This document shows, in pieces, positions 23,101-33,700 of a stretch of 64,000 bases of DNA. The stretch is from Anopheles merus (lineage: Eukaryota; Arthropoda; Insecta; Diptera; Culicidae). The notes below the pieces were generated by a model. That model saw only the letters and a list, made by a program, of their open reading frames with translations. It searched no databases and was not told the origin of the DNA. The translations under genes were made by a program, and so were the position numbers. How positions within the stretch are numbered: position 1 is the first letter of the stretch; each line of letters begins with the position of its first letter. The stretch is taken from assembly GCF_017562075.2 (NCBI RefSeq), contig NC_054083.1, positions 37,307,755-37,371,754 on the forward strand, written 5' to 3'.

Positions 23101-23637
23101 ACACTTCCATTCCAATCGTTTTTGATTTGTTCCAATAAAAACATGTACAATTTTAAGTTTTATTGTGATAAAATTTTCTAAAAATTCATTAGAAAATTAC
23201 CAATAATATTTTAAACAAACAAAAATATTTGTTTACCATTGTGCTGCTCTTCAGAGGAATTGGTTCCAGCAACTATTCGCAAACAAAACCAACCCAAATA
23301 CCCGCACTCAACCATCACCATTCAACCTACATAAGCAAAACAAAGTCACCTACAAAACAAAAACCAACATGCAACCACACATGGCCATTGGACGTGCGAA
23401 AAAGATAAATGAAACGAATAAAAATAAACGCCTGAATCTATTGCCATTTTTGGGCTGGTCAAGAACATCAGCAATCGCGCAAGGAAGACTGCTTCAGCAA
23501 GTCGGCTGCTTGTGACTTTCAGAGGCAGCAGTAGCCCAGTAGCAGGTAAAGAGCAAATGCAGCACTATGTAAGGAATGTTACCGCACAATAAACGTTTAA
23601 AAAAAGCGTTCAACCTGTTGGAGATATTTATAGATTC

Positions 23638-23653
23638 GAGAGAGAGAGAGAGA
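23638..23653 (+). repeat. (GA)n microsatellite
   Basis: Eight GA units. Confidence 0.95.
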
Positions 23654-24012
23654 CAGTTTTTATACAGCGCAAATAACCTTGATTTATGATGCACTACTTT
23701 GTACATTGAAGCTAATCGTGGATGGAGATTAAAAGTGTATGTGATGTAATTCAATTATTCGGAGTTACTTGCAGAGCATCGAATTTGAATTTGAAATCAT
23801 TAAAATTTAAATTTCTAGTGCCGTTCTCAAAGTGGACAATACCATTAAACACAATTGGTAATCTCTCCAGTGCTTAAATTCATAACGATGGTTCAAACTA
23901 CAAGCAACATAAAAGATGAAAGATGAAGAGCTTTCGCTGGTTGAAAATGGTTCCCCCAAAAAAATAAAACACAACCTACACCTTTAATTTACAAGTTCCA
24001 CCCGCGCGCGTG

Positions 24013-24031
24013 CACACACACACACACACAC
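24013..24031 (+). repeat. (CA)n microsatellite
   Basis: Nine to ten CA units directly after a GCGCGCGTG stretch of alternating purine and pyrimidine, which could favour Z-DNA. Confidence 0.95.
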
Positions 24032-24150
24032 GACGATGTTCCGATTATCGTTACGTTACAATGCAACAAGCGCGTCATCATCAGTAAACACGGATACATT
24101 ATTGCATCGTAAAATGAATTGTTGGCTGCTTCCCCACGCGTGGGACTGTC

Positions 24151-24169
24151 GAGAGAGAGAGAGAGAGAG
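24151..24169 (+). repeat. (GA)n microsatellite
   Basis: Nine GA units, 120 bases from the (CA)n at 24013. Confidence 0.95.
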
Positions 24170-25474
24170 GAAGAAAAGGTTCATGCCCTTTTCGGGGAGT
24201 AGGAGATGCAGCAGCAACAGTCGGCCGGGAAAAGATACGTTTGCGCACCAAGACACCGGGGAGAAGGTGAAGCAAACGGATAGGAACAGCCCAACAGCCC
24301 AACAATAACACAAACAATAACAAACTTCGCTAACACAACCGGGGCAGACGCGCAAACAAAAGCAAGAAGCGCGCACGGAAGATAGGCAATTAATTTGCCA
24401 TTGCCAAATTGAGAACTTAAAATCCCATTAAACCGTTGAATGAAATGTATGCGTCCGGATGCAACCGTTTGGAGGAAACGTGAGAGCAGTAAAAAGGGTG
24501 GATTAAAAAAAAAGCATTGAAGCACAATGTAACATCGCAAAAATTTGCCAGATGCATTATTTTGGAGCCTTTTTTTGCGGCTTTTTTATGTTCCATTTGC
24601 AGATTTGCGATTATTACTACTCTCGATTTCTTCTCAAATTGATGGAGTAGTCGTATGAGCACATATTGGTAACACGCGACTACACAAATGATGAATCAAT
24701 TTCCTTGATGGTTAAAAAAATAGATTTCCTAACGAGGTGCATGTTGAAAAAAACGGCACTATAATGAAAAATGTATTATGATTGATCGTACGTTAAAGCT
24801 ACTGCATCACATTTTTTTTAGAATTAAAACAATACATTAACGACACACATAGAAATATCGCTATGGGAGAAATCTTTGTGTAAGATGACATTTTAATCGT
24901 TATTTTACTTCCACTAAACGGTCAATCAAAAGATACTTAAACGGTTTGAAATCTGTAATTTTCATTTAAAAAACACTCATACGTATCTTCATCTTGCGAT
25001 CAATGTTAACACATTCTGTCAACATTCAAAATTCGCTTCCAAACACCACCCCGAGTACCATTTTAAAGCTATCGATAACCGCTTGACATTATCCTGCTAC
25101 TGTACAAGGGGATTCCTACACGCCTCCTACCTAACACACTGCTACAATGGGCGATTGGTCTGATTTGAATTTTATAGCTCCGAAAATTGAAATCCAAATG
25201 GTCATCCGATTAGAGTCGTGTCCGTTTAACGATCACCGAAACACACACTAGTTTTAGATCGTCAACCAGTCCAGCAGACAACTTCGACGTGAATATTTAT
25301 GACTTTTTTATTGGACCGCGTTAGCCGAGTGACATTCCCGCAGCTGCTAAATGATGGACAGAAATATGGCATGTGTTTCTTCTTCTTCTTTTTTTGCAAA
25401 CTGCAGTAGTTTTTGCTGGTGGGCATTTCCGTACTGCTTCTGAAACGCCACGTGAGAAATAAGAGAAGCAGTGA

Positions 25475-25490
25475 GTGTGTGTGTGTGTGT
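25475..25490 (+). repeat. (GT)n microsatellite
   Basis: Eight GT units about 150 bases left of the MITE at 25647. Confidence 0.95.
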
Positions 25491-25646
25491 CAAAAACCCG
25501 TTCAACTTGATGTGATTGATTACATTATAAGAGTTCACACCTCACACTCCTATTTCCTGCTGGTAGGTTGATGTCTTTGCTCTCGTCCTGGTTTTTTTTT
25601 CTTATTTATTATTTCATACAGAGCAAAAAGTAGATAAGTGTAACTA

Positions 25647-26047
25647 CAGGCGTCCCCCGAGTTACGACCCCCTCGAGTTACGACCCCCTCGAGTTACGAC
25701 GATTCGCAGATACGACGATTTTGATTTTGACAGTTAAAAGTTGTCATTTGACAAGAAAATGATGTATTTTTTTGAATTGCTGGGCTGATAATCGTTATAC
25801 ACACATTTCCAAAGATTCCACAATTACCCTATCTTGAATATCTATATTGTGAACGGCTTTTAAAATATAATTATTACATTATCGAACATTATTATAAATA
25901 AAATACACGATATCATAAATTCCAACTCTTCAAATTCGGTTATAAACTTTATATTCATAGATATTCGACATACGACTTTTTCGACTTACGCCTTGCTTTG
26001 GGACATTTTTTTGGGCCCAAATACAGTCGTATCTCGGGGGACACCTG
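25647..26047. mobile_element. TA-flanked MITE (Tc1/mariner superfamily, pogo/Tigger-like ends)
   Basis: The element is 401 bases with terminal inverted repeats of about 22 bases beginning CAGGCGTCCCCCGAG on the left and CAGGTGTCCCCCGAG on the right (read inward), two mismatches in total. TA dinucleotides flank it at 25645-25646 and 26048-26049, the target duplication of Tc1/mariner elements. The CAGG start is typical of pogo/Tigger-type ends. There is no transposase frame; the interior is AT-rich, so it is non-autonomous. On the left the terminal motif is repeated three times (25654-25668, 25669-25684, 25685-25700). Confidence 0.85.
25654..25700 (+). repeat. Three tandem copies of the MITE terminal motif
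   Basis: CCCCCGAGTTACGAC is followed by two exact 16-base units, CCCCTCGAGTTACGAC. The right terminus has only one comparable copy, plus looser relatives (TACGACTTTTTCGACTTACG). Repeats of this kind can be transposase-binding sites; that role is inferred. Confidence 0.8.
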
Positions 26048-26049
26048 TA

Positions 26050-26924
26050 CATTGTTTTGGTGATGTTGTAAATAAAATTATAATCACATTTTTATGCTAA
26101 TAAAATCAAGAAAAACATAAACAAAGTTCTTAATGATGAACAAAACGGAATAGCACATAAAAAGTAAAAAAAATGAAATTATTAGTATTGAAAACTAAAA
26201 TATAAACATATAATAGATCATTTAGACACACACGTAAGGATAACAGTTTCAAAATGTGGAACGCCATTACCAAGACAACTAACCACAATAATTGAAAACC
26301 ACAACCAAATTGAAACAAAACAACACAAGTGAAAGCTTCATTTTCTAGAGCCTCACTCATCACGCATATGCTGTTCAAAACTAATGCATTCTTGACATGC
26401 AACGTCCGAAATGGGAACTGCAAAAATCGATGCACTGCAACAAAATACGCCCTATTGACCGAGAAAACTGTCATTCGAGACAAGGATAAACACATTGAGA
26501 ATCTTTGCTGGTGTCAGATTTCGCAACAACCCTGAAAAGCTCAGTTTACTTTCACACATATTATTACGTATATCTACAAGCAAGTCCAAATTTGAATTGT
26601 AAAATGTCGCTCGAAAATATGTTACAAACCTCTCCTCAATTCTGTCGCATAACGATTCTTAACTATAGGTAATGGCGTAACCAGATTCCTCCAAAAAGGG
26701 GTCCTGCAGCAACAATTCAACTCACAGCACCCTGCAGACTAACATCGACGTTACGCAACCACCCACCCTGAGGAGACAAAAATAAACCATAGTCGTCGGA
26801 TCTATGCCGACCACGCCGGTTACTTCCTGAACGGACAATCGTACACAACCGACAACAGTGCACAATGGAGCAGAGGAGGCATGCCGTACTACTAACTACA
26901 ACAACCACTATTCGAGGTACAATG
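26050..26924. other. No gene seen left of the LTR
   Basis: AT-rich to about 26640; from 26670 it is GC-richer (CAACCACCCACCCTGAGGAG) and may belong to the same mobile element as the LTR, but no ends were found. Confidence 0.4.
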
Positions 26925-27271
26925 TGTCAGCGGATTGTTACTGCGGCACTCGGGATATATCACTCGGGAGGACACAGTCGGCAGTGTGGCTAGGGGCCCA
27001 TATAATAGGGTGATTACAGGCCGAACCCTGCCGCCGGGGCTACCCCGCCCGAGGTATTACTAACACGGTTACACCTTTCCGTTGTTTGCAGCGATAACTT
27101 AGGCCCTCTCACTCTCTCTCTATCTATCTCATCACATTAAAAGGGTTGTAATTATTTGTTACATACTGATTCTCTTCTTTTCTTTCACCGCTCACCTGCC
27201 ACAAACCGTGCAGGTCAGGTGAGATGTGGCCCAAGTAATGCCCAATAAAGTGTACTACTGCTACTACTACA
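26925..27271 (+). mobile_element. Probable LTR (Bel/Pao-like) with adjacent leader fragment
   Basis: The segment begins TGTCAGCGG and ends ACTACTACA, the inverted TGT...ACA ends of an LTR. Inside are a TATA-like CATATAATAGGG near 26998 and a polyadenylation signal AATAAAG near 27244, in the right order. Directly after it comes CTTTGCGCCACTCGGGCC, in the place where a tRNA primer-binding site would sit, followed by a GC-rich leader-like segment to about 27450. No second LTR and no gag or pol frame is present, so this would be a 5' LTR remnant. Assignment to Bel/Pao rests only on the look of the LTR start. Confidence 0.45.
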
Positions 27272-27500
27272 CTTTGCGCCACTCGGGCCATAGAGGGGCG
27301 CGCGGGTTGTGATTGTTTGCTCCATCTGGCCGGATTTTAACAGTCGGCATAACAATTGGTCGGCACCCTCACAGTGTACGCGATGAGGATTACGGAGAGC
27401 CCTCGATTGGAAATGGTTGTTAGGTACGGTATGGTGCAGATCTACATCGATCGAACAAATTAGCTTGAGTAGGTAATACGGACCATAGGCTATCAAGGTG
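27272..27500 (+). mobile_element. Possible retroelement leader remnant after the LTR
   Basis: The segment is GC-richer than the surrounding DNA and starts with the primer-binding-like CTTTGCGCCACTCGGG. It contains ATTGGTCGGCACCCTCACAG and has no long frame with recognisable gag features. It fades into AT-rich DNA after about 27500. The link to the LTR is by position only. Confidence 0.25.
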
Positions 27501-30419
27501 TGCTACGTGTATATTACGTTAGTGTAACGTATTTGTATTTGATGCGATTGTAACAAAATGGTAGTAATAAATTGATGTGACGCTATTAGTCAATTAGAGA
27601 CAAATTAGTGTGACCCTGTCGACAGATGTAGGTAAACCATTCCCTGCTAATAGACAGTTTAGGAATAAAGATTCAATTTATCAAACACCTCCACAGCTCA
27701 ACAAAATCTTGAAGAGTAATAACTATAACATCTGCTAGTTTGATGTCCAGGCACGAAAAAACCAAAAACATGAAATAAATCGATCTTTACCTAAAGTGGA
27801 GAACAGCCAACCAACAAATAAAGGAATAGAACCCCTGCTCCATCGACACCTTTCGACACGCACCATTGCACAAGCTCGCATGCAGTTCTCCCCGGGCTTC
27901 CACATTTCGGTGGGCCGAGCACGGAACGAACCCAAACTGTTGCCGAATTGGACGCGGCCAATTCATTAATTAACTGCCCATACCTTGGCCGAGTGATCGT
28001 CGACACGAACACCTGCAGGTAAAGAACATGGTGTGTGGGGGGTTGGTAGGAGTAGAGCACCCCCTTCTTCCCCGATCCATCGTCCGCCACCCTCAAGCAA
28101 CAGCGTAAAGGTGGAAATCGATTAATAAACCCATTCACCTATTAATTCCTCCAACCACGAGGGCGCTCCAGGTGGGCCCGCCTAACGCCATCGCAAGCCG
28201 GAGGGGGAATGGCCACCACCGGAGGAAGATGGAAGCGACGCCGGTCGGTAAACAAATTCACTGACAGACCCGCGCGCAATATAATATCGACTGCGAACAA
28301 TTTATTACCACGTTTTGCTGGCTTGGGGGGTTCCTCTTCTATATCGCGTTTCAGTCACCGTGCGCGGTTCAGCCAGGGTCGAAGGACGTGATAGATTTTG
28401 GAGCCCATGGTGCCTTCCCGTTCACCGCCCAATGTGCGTGCGGGTCGCCGCGCGCTTCTACATGCACGTGGGCCGAACAGACACGGCAGCGCCAGCTGAC
28501 CTTGAGTGTACCGTTTTCCTCCTTTCACAAGAAGCAGCGATCGCATCGACAACACACCTTAGTATATGGGAGATATCGTTTTAGTAGTTATGGGAAATTG
28601 TTCAACCATAGAGTTAGCTGCCCTGCTGGACATAGATTGTGCGTGCACAATTGTTCAACTAATTAAGGAGTATACAAGTGAATCATGTTGTTTATACCAA
28701 TATTGTTCAGAATACATTATTATTTGACATTAAACACTGGTTAAAAATATTGCAAAATAAAACATTATCCATAATTTCGTCCACATCTATAAAATAAGTC
28801 TCAAAAAGCAAGTATTTTAGACAATCAACATCTCTTGCCATTATCAAGTAGAATATATCTATTTTTAACTCTAATACACTGCTAATAGACCCTTCACATC
28901 GGCACAAAACGCTTCAACCTCTTCAGACGATGAGAATCGATAAAGCCGTTACGACAACATTGACAAATTGCTTACGATTACTGCTTATGCCGCGTGTAGC
29001 CTTAATAGGGCATGATACCCCTGAGTCCTCCACCGGGCGCTGTCTAAAGCACCGGTACACTTCAGCTACCGAATCAATCCATATTTTTCAACCCGACCAA
29101 GCGCCTTTTCATCACTGCTCTAAACCCGCAGCACAGCAACAACTAATCGACCGCATTGATCTATTCCGCGATTCGTAAATCGAATACGATAATATCTTTC
29201 TTAGAGCTTTCGTGTCGCCGACCGCGCGACGACGTTTCCTCTGAGCCAAACCCACCACTACTTTGGAAGGGGTGAGATCTCGTACGAAACCAGCAAAAAC
29301 ATATCGTCAAATTAAGCGCACAAACTTCATCGGCCACGTATAGCACACAACCAGCCGATTCCGATGTCGTACGAAATAGTGGCGCACCTTCACTGACCTC
29401 TGCTGATCTGGTGCTGTTGCAGCCCGGACCGGAGATTGCTGCTGCCGATGGGGGCAATGGAAGGGCCAGCTGAAAAACAAAGCCATAACCGAATCCCGCT
29501 GAGAGGCTGTCCCCAAAATGGGTGCCCCGCAACAAATTCGATACCGGCAAGGGCATTTGGCGACCTATATTTTTCATTCGTGATTACATTGGCTGTTTTT
29601 TGTCTTTAAAAGCTTGGTTTATTGGTTTTTGCGTCGTATTGTAATGGCTTGCGGGTGTTTAATGCGCTTTACCAATGCAGCAATCATTGACTGAAGATAT
29701 AATTAGCTTCACTTATGTATCCTTTACTAATAGAGACATTAAAAAAAGCGATCGCCCTTATTTGCCCAAACCTTCCAGAGTCACTCCTTGGAAAACAAGC
29801 AATAAAAATAACTGTCAACTACAAAAAAACGGCAGCTTCCAGCTTTCGAAACAAAGTCTCTTTCGTTTCTGTGCCTTGGTGGGGACCCAAACCCAAACTG
29901 TTTTGCTTAAAAGCGTTTGAAGTTTATCGCTAATGGCTGTAAACACACCGTTCACCTCCTGGCGGACCATTTGCACTGCACCCAACTCATGTTGGGCCCC
30001 CACAGTGTAGTAAAAATCGAAATGATTTATATGTACGCCTTTTTCCACGCGATACTAACTACTTTCTTCACGATCAGAAACTTCCTTCTTGCACCGCACA
30101 CGCCGGAGGAGAGAGAGAGAGTGACTTTAAAAGCAAGTTTTCCGATGCACTTTATTGCCGTGACCCGTGGCCGTTGTGCTGATTTATTTTTATTCAATCT
30201 ATTCACATTCACACGCGGCACACACCTCTGGCTGGTTGGTGTTCGATTTACACCAATTTCTGCCCTTTCCGGTCACCTTTTTCTTGCACGCGCGAACACT
30301 ATTTGCGATAAGCATGTATAGTGCCATCCAAAGCGCTTTTAGTGGTGTGCAAAAAAAAAAAGAAAAGAAAATGCATCATACGCAGTTCGAATTCTACCGC
30401 ACGAAAACGTAATGCGATA
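27501..30419. other. No confident gene
   Basis: AT-rich with GC-richer patches at 27850-28560 where several frames are open at once. The 138-codon frame at 29161 is listed separately. Confidence 0.5.
29161..29577 (-). CDS. Unassigned open reading frame, 138 codons
   Basis: The frame starts MKNIGRQMPLPVSNLLRGTH and holds a Pro/Ala/Gly-rich middle (ALPLPPSAAAISGPGC), followed by CVLYVADEVCALNLTICFCW and a basic end. Codon choice is mixed but not unlike mosquito genes, and it is among the longest frames here. There is no recognised domain, no clear Kozak context and no obvious splice partner. It sits about 1 kb downstream, on the minus strand, of the CpG block at 30420-30720. It may be a non-coding transcript or chance. 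Confidence 0.18.
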   Translation of the reverse strand: MKNIGRQMPLPVSNLLRGTHFGDSLSAGFGYGFVFQLALPLPPSAAAISGPGCNSTRSAEVSEGAPLFRTTSESAGCVLYVADEVCALNLTICFCWFRTRSHPFQSSGGFGSEETSSRGRRHESSKKDIIVFDLRIAE

Positions 30420-30720
30420 TAGCTCGCTCCTCGCATTGCTTCAGGTGAAACCTTACGTCGATGTCGTATCGGGGCGCATAGGTTTCACTTTCCTAAGTTA
30501 TGATAACTGAGACATGCCGCTCGCCAGCCGGCTACGATAACTGACACGCGCGCGCTCGCTGTCTCCGGGCGTCGCTAAATCGTTCGCACAAGTTTTGCAT
30601 ACGACCGCAGAATCAAGGCACACGCCGCCGCGCGCTCAGCAAACTCGCTTGATGCAACCAACGTTGCAGCAGCGGCAGTTTTGCACAGTTCATCGAATGA
30701 ATCTGTTAGGTTCGATCTAC
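30420..30720 (-). promoter_or_regulatory. CpG-rich block, candidate promoter and first non-coding exon
   Basis: The block is strongly GC- and CpG-rich compared with flanking AT-rich DNA (CACGCGCGCGCTCGCTG, GCCGCCGCGCGCTCAGC). Read on the minus strand it has two TCAGTTATC motifs, which fit the insect initiator TCAGTY, with +1 at about 30542 and 30508. They are followed by a strong donor CGAC|GTAAGG at 30457/30456. The resulting first exon would be about 50-85 bases and non-coding. The coiled-coil gene at 6946-2551 lies downstream in this orientation, but no connection can be shown here. No TATA box or clear DPE was seen. Confidence 0.4.
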
Positions 30721-33700
30721 ATCCAATAGACAGAGACTCGATTTATTTAAAAGAATATAACTAGAATTTTTGTTATTTAGTTGAATTAAACCTATGACCT
30801 AAACCAAAAAGCTAAAAAATTGAGAAACAAAAATCTTGGATATGAGTTTTTTAATACTTTAATGAACAAGATCATATAAGAAATAACTCATCTTGATCTA
30901 TTGAAATTCTGAAAATTTGTAATCCATTTTTCTGTATTTAACTTGTAGTAGTATTTGAAAGGTTTTGAAAATATCGATTGCTTTTTTACGACTATAAATC
31001 AATCTTAAGTAATAAATCCTACAATCTAGAACAAATATCTGGAATTTCCATTCGATATCTTCTCCAGAAATAAAAATGTGAAACATCGGATGCAAACCGC
31101 AAAGTCCAACTGGCTGGAACATTCCCTGTAAGAGTACACATACCCACTTGATTCTGCTAGAATGCGGAACGAGATTGAAAACACTTCAATCTCACTTGCA
31201 GCACGACGCATTCTTTTGAAACGAATCAGTTTCTATGACTGGCGGTGGAACATGGCTGGCACTGCGTCATAGAAATCTTTCTGATGGGCCTGTGCGAGGA
31301 GAACTTTTCATGGAAAAAAAGTTTTTTTTATTACCCTGGCGAGGGGCAAACGCCTCCTTCCCATGGCCTTGAAGCATGCTTCCCAGCCAAGTGAAAGCGT
31401 CTTGATCTTTGCATCTTGCCGCCTGGGACAAAGAAAGCAATCAGCGGCGGTGGCGGCGGCGTGGGTGGATCCCATTACGCATTAAACCAGAGACATCGTC
31501 GTCGGACGATAAACCCGACAGTTAGTAACGTTCTATGTCCTGCTCCAGAAGTGCAGTGCTGCCTTTGTGCAGAAAATTGAAAGTTGTGATTTCGTTCCGA
31601 AGAATGGTGATGATTTCTTAGGCGTGTAGTACACAGTGGGAGAAAAAAATGATTGCAGACACAAAGGGGCGACTAGAATGTAAAAACATTCTTGTTTCAA
31701 CGCACCTTGATTCCATTCTTCCACGGTTTTATGATATAAAACAGACAGACGTCCGCCTCATCCCGGACAAATGGAACTCTCTGGAGTGGAAATGAACTTC
31801 GCCAGAAAAGAAGTGCAATTGGCCCGGGAATGTTAGTTTCCACCGTGGCTGACTCATGGTACATCCAACGCCACACTACTGCTACCTTTTTTCCCAAAAT
31901 GGTACACACACCAGCTAGCTGCTACCACACTACCAGTATCATGAGGATAGTATATCTTCGATTCCTGGCTGCAAACAATGTGCTTTTAATTTTGCATATA
32001 ATGGGAACCATCTGCGCCACCCCGCGTGTCGCTCCGAAGCCGAGCCGAAGAAATTCCACACCAAAGACTCATTACGGCGAGCAGCGCCCTGTGTACGCGA
32101 ATGCACACATCGTACAACCGGCCGCTTCCCACAAATCATTATCATGGCACTTCATTTCGCTCGCTACTCTTTCCAGACCAATTTAATGAATTACTTCCAT
32201 TTCTCGCACGATACTCTCAAGCGTGAAATCATCATCAGCAACCTGAGCGAAACCACCACCACCTACTACTGCTTCTACCAGCACTTGCGTGCACTCTGTG
32301 CTTCAACCGGGGAGGAGGGGGGAGGGTTCATTGAGGCCAACCATACCATCTAGGGTTCTATAAAATTGCTTTTGGATTCCCGTCCAGCGTGGCGTTATCT
32401 TCGGTGGTTTCCGCACGGTGGTATGTCCAATCGAACAGAATTTTCCCCGCACAGTGCATCGTACTGCTGGTGGACATCACATAACAGTACCTCCTCCACC
32501 TTCCCCACACACCATCCCCAGCCAGCCTACTACAACCGATTCTTGTGCGGTGGTCAGTTTTGCGAAGACATGAGGCAACCGCGCTAGCAGAGCTGTTTGT
32601 TCTATCAACCCGTTAAGGTGAACTGCCTCCGCTGCTGAAAGCAGCCGATCCGCAACGCGATAGAAACGATCGCCGTAATCTCATTAGTACGCGCAACTGC
32701 CGTTCAAACGCAAACGAGCGAAAGAATTGGAAGTTACAATAAAAAAAAACACTCCAACTATTGCAGAGCACTTCAGCCCGCGAGGATTTCACAAAAACAC
32801 AAATTTAAGAATCGTAGCGTGCAATCTCAATCGTACACACACACAAACAATTTGCCAACCACCTCATTGCGCCTACTGCCGTGTGCGCGGGTGTAAGTTT
32901 GATTATTTCTTCTACTTCGGAGGGGTGCTACAGCAGGCCACCACCATCGGCCGGGGTTGAGATGGTTGGCGCATTTCCGACCCTTAGCAGCGGATATCAA
33001 ATTGTTATGCATCGCAGGTCTTGCGTGAAGCCATGTAGACACATACACACACGGAAAGCACGTTCACCTCTCTCTAGAGGGGGAGTAAATTGAGGCCTGC
33101 TGTTCTCTCCACAAGGTGCAGTACCTGCTGGGCTGGGTGGACAGTACAGCTGCTGCTGGTTGATGAGAATTAGCACCCACATACGGATCCGACCACCACC
33201 TGCCTGCCAACCAGACGGCTTAGCAGAGTTTTCGTGTGTTCTTGCCTTTTTCCATCTCTTTCTTTCTCTCTATCTTTCTCGCTCTCCCACGACCCTCCTG
33301 TCCGGAAGTGGTACCGGCCGGTTATCTGGGCTCGAGGTTTGGCAAAATTTATTCCACATTAGATTGCCTTTACATTTCTGGGTAAGCGTCCTCGGAGCTA
33401 AAAAAAAAGCGTGTTTGAGTGAACTTATTTTTGTGATAGGCTTAAATGTTCATTGCAATTTAGTTACAACATTAAACACCCGCACGATTGTACACGACAT
33501 GTACTACTGCATAAACCATTCCCCATCCGATCGTTATTCCCGCACAAATCCGACTCCTTAAACATGCACTGAGAGTTATTGGATTGATATAGCAAATGTA
33601 GACGTTTAAACATTCAGTAGCTTATCGGTGGTAGAGTGGTTTTAAATGTTTGAGTGCAATACCGCATTGCCCGGTGTGCATTACGTTCAGCTGTGCACTA

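Larger units (their letters stand above)
15437..25644. other. No confident gene
   Basis: AT-rich with microsatellites. A segment at 15894-15993 is bounded by a good acceptor and a strong GTAAGC donor and is open in one frame, but it is only 33 codons. 20400-20900 is GC-rich with several chance frames. Confidence 0.5.

Noticed and set aside
26977..26994. GGCAGTGTGGCTAGG resembles the 5' part of miR-34
   Set aside because: It lies in the probable LTR, diverges after the seed region, and I saw no hairpin around it.
33253..33382. Pyrimidine run, AG, and a GTAAGC donor framing a possible exon
   Set aside because: Two frames are open through it, neither recognised, and no partner exon in phase was found.
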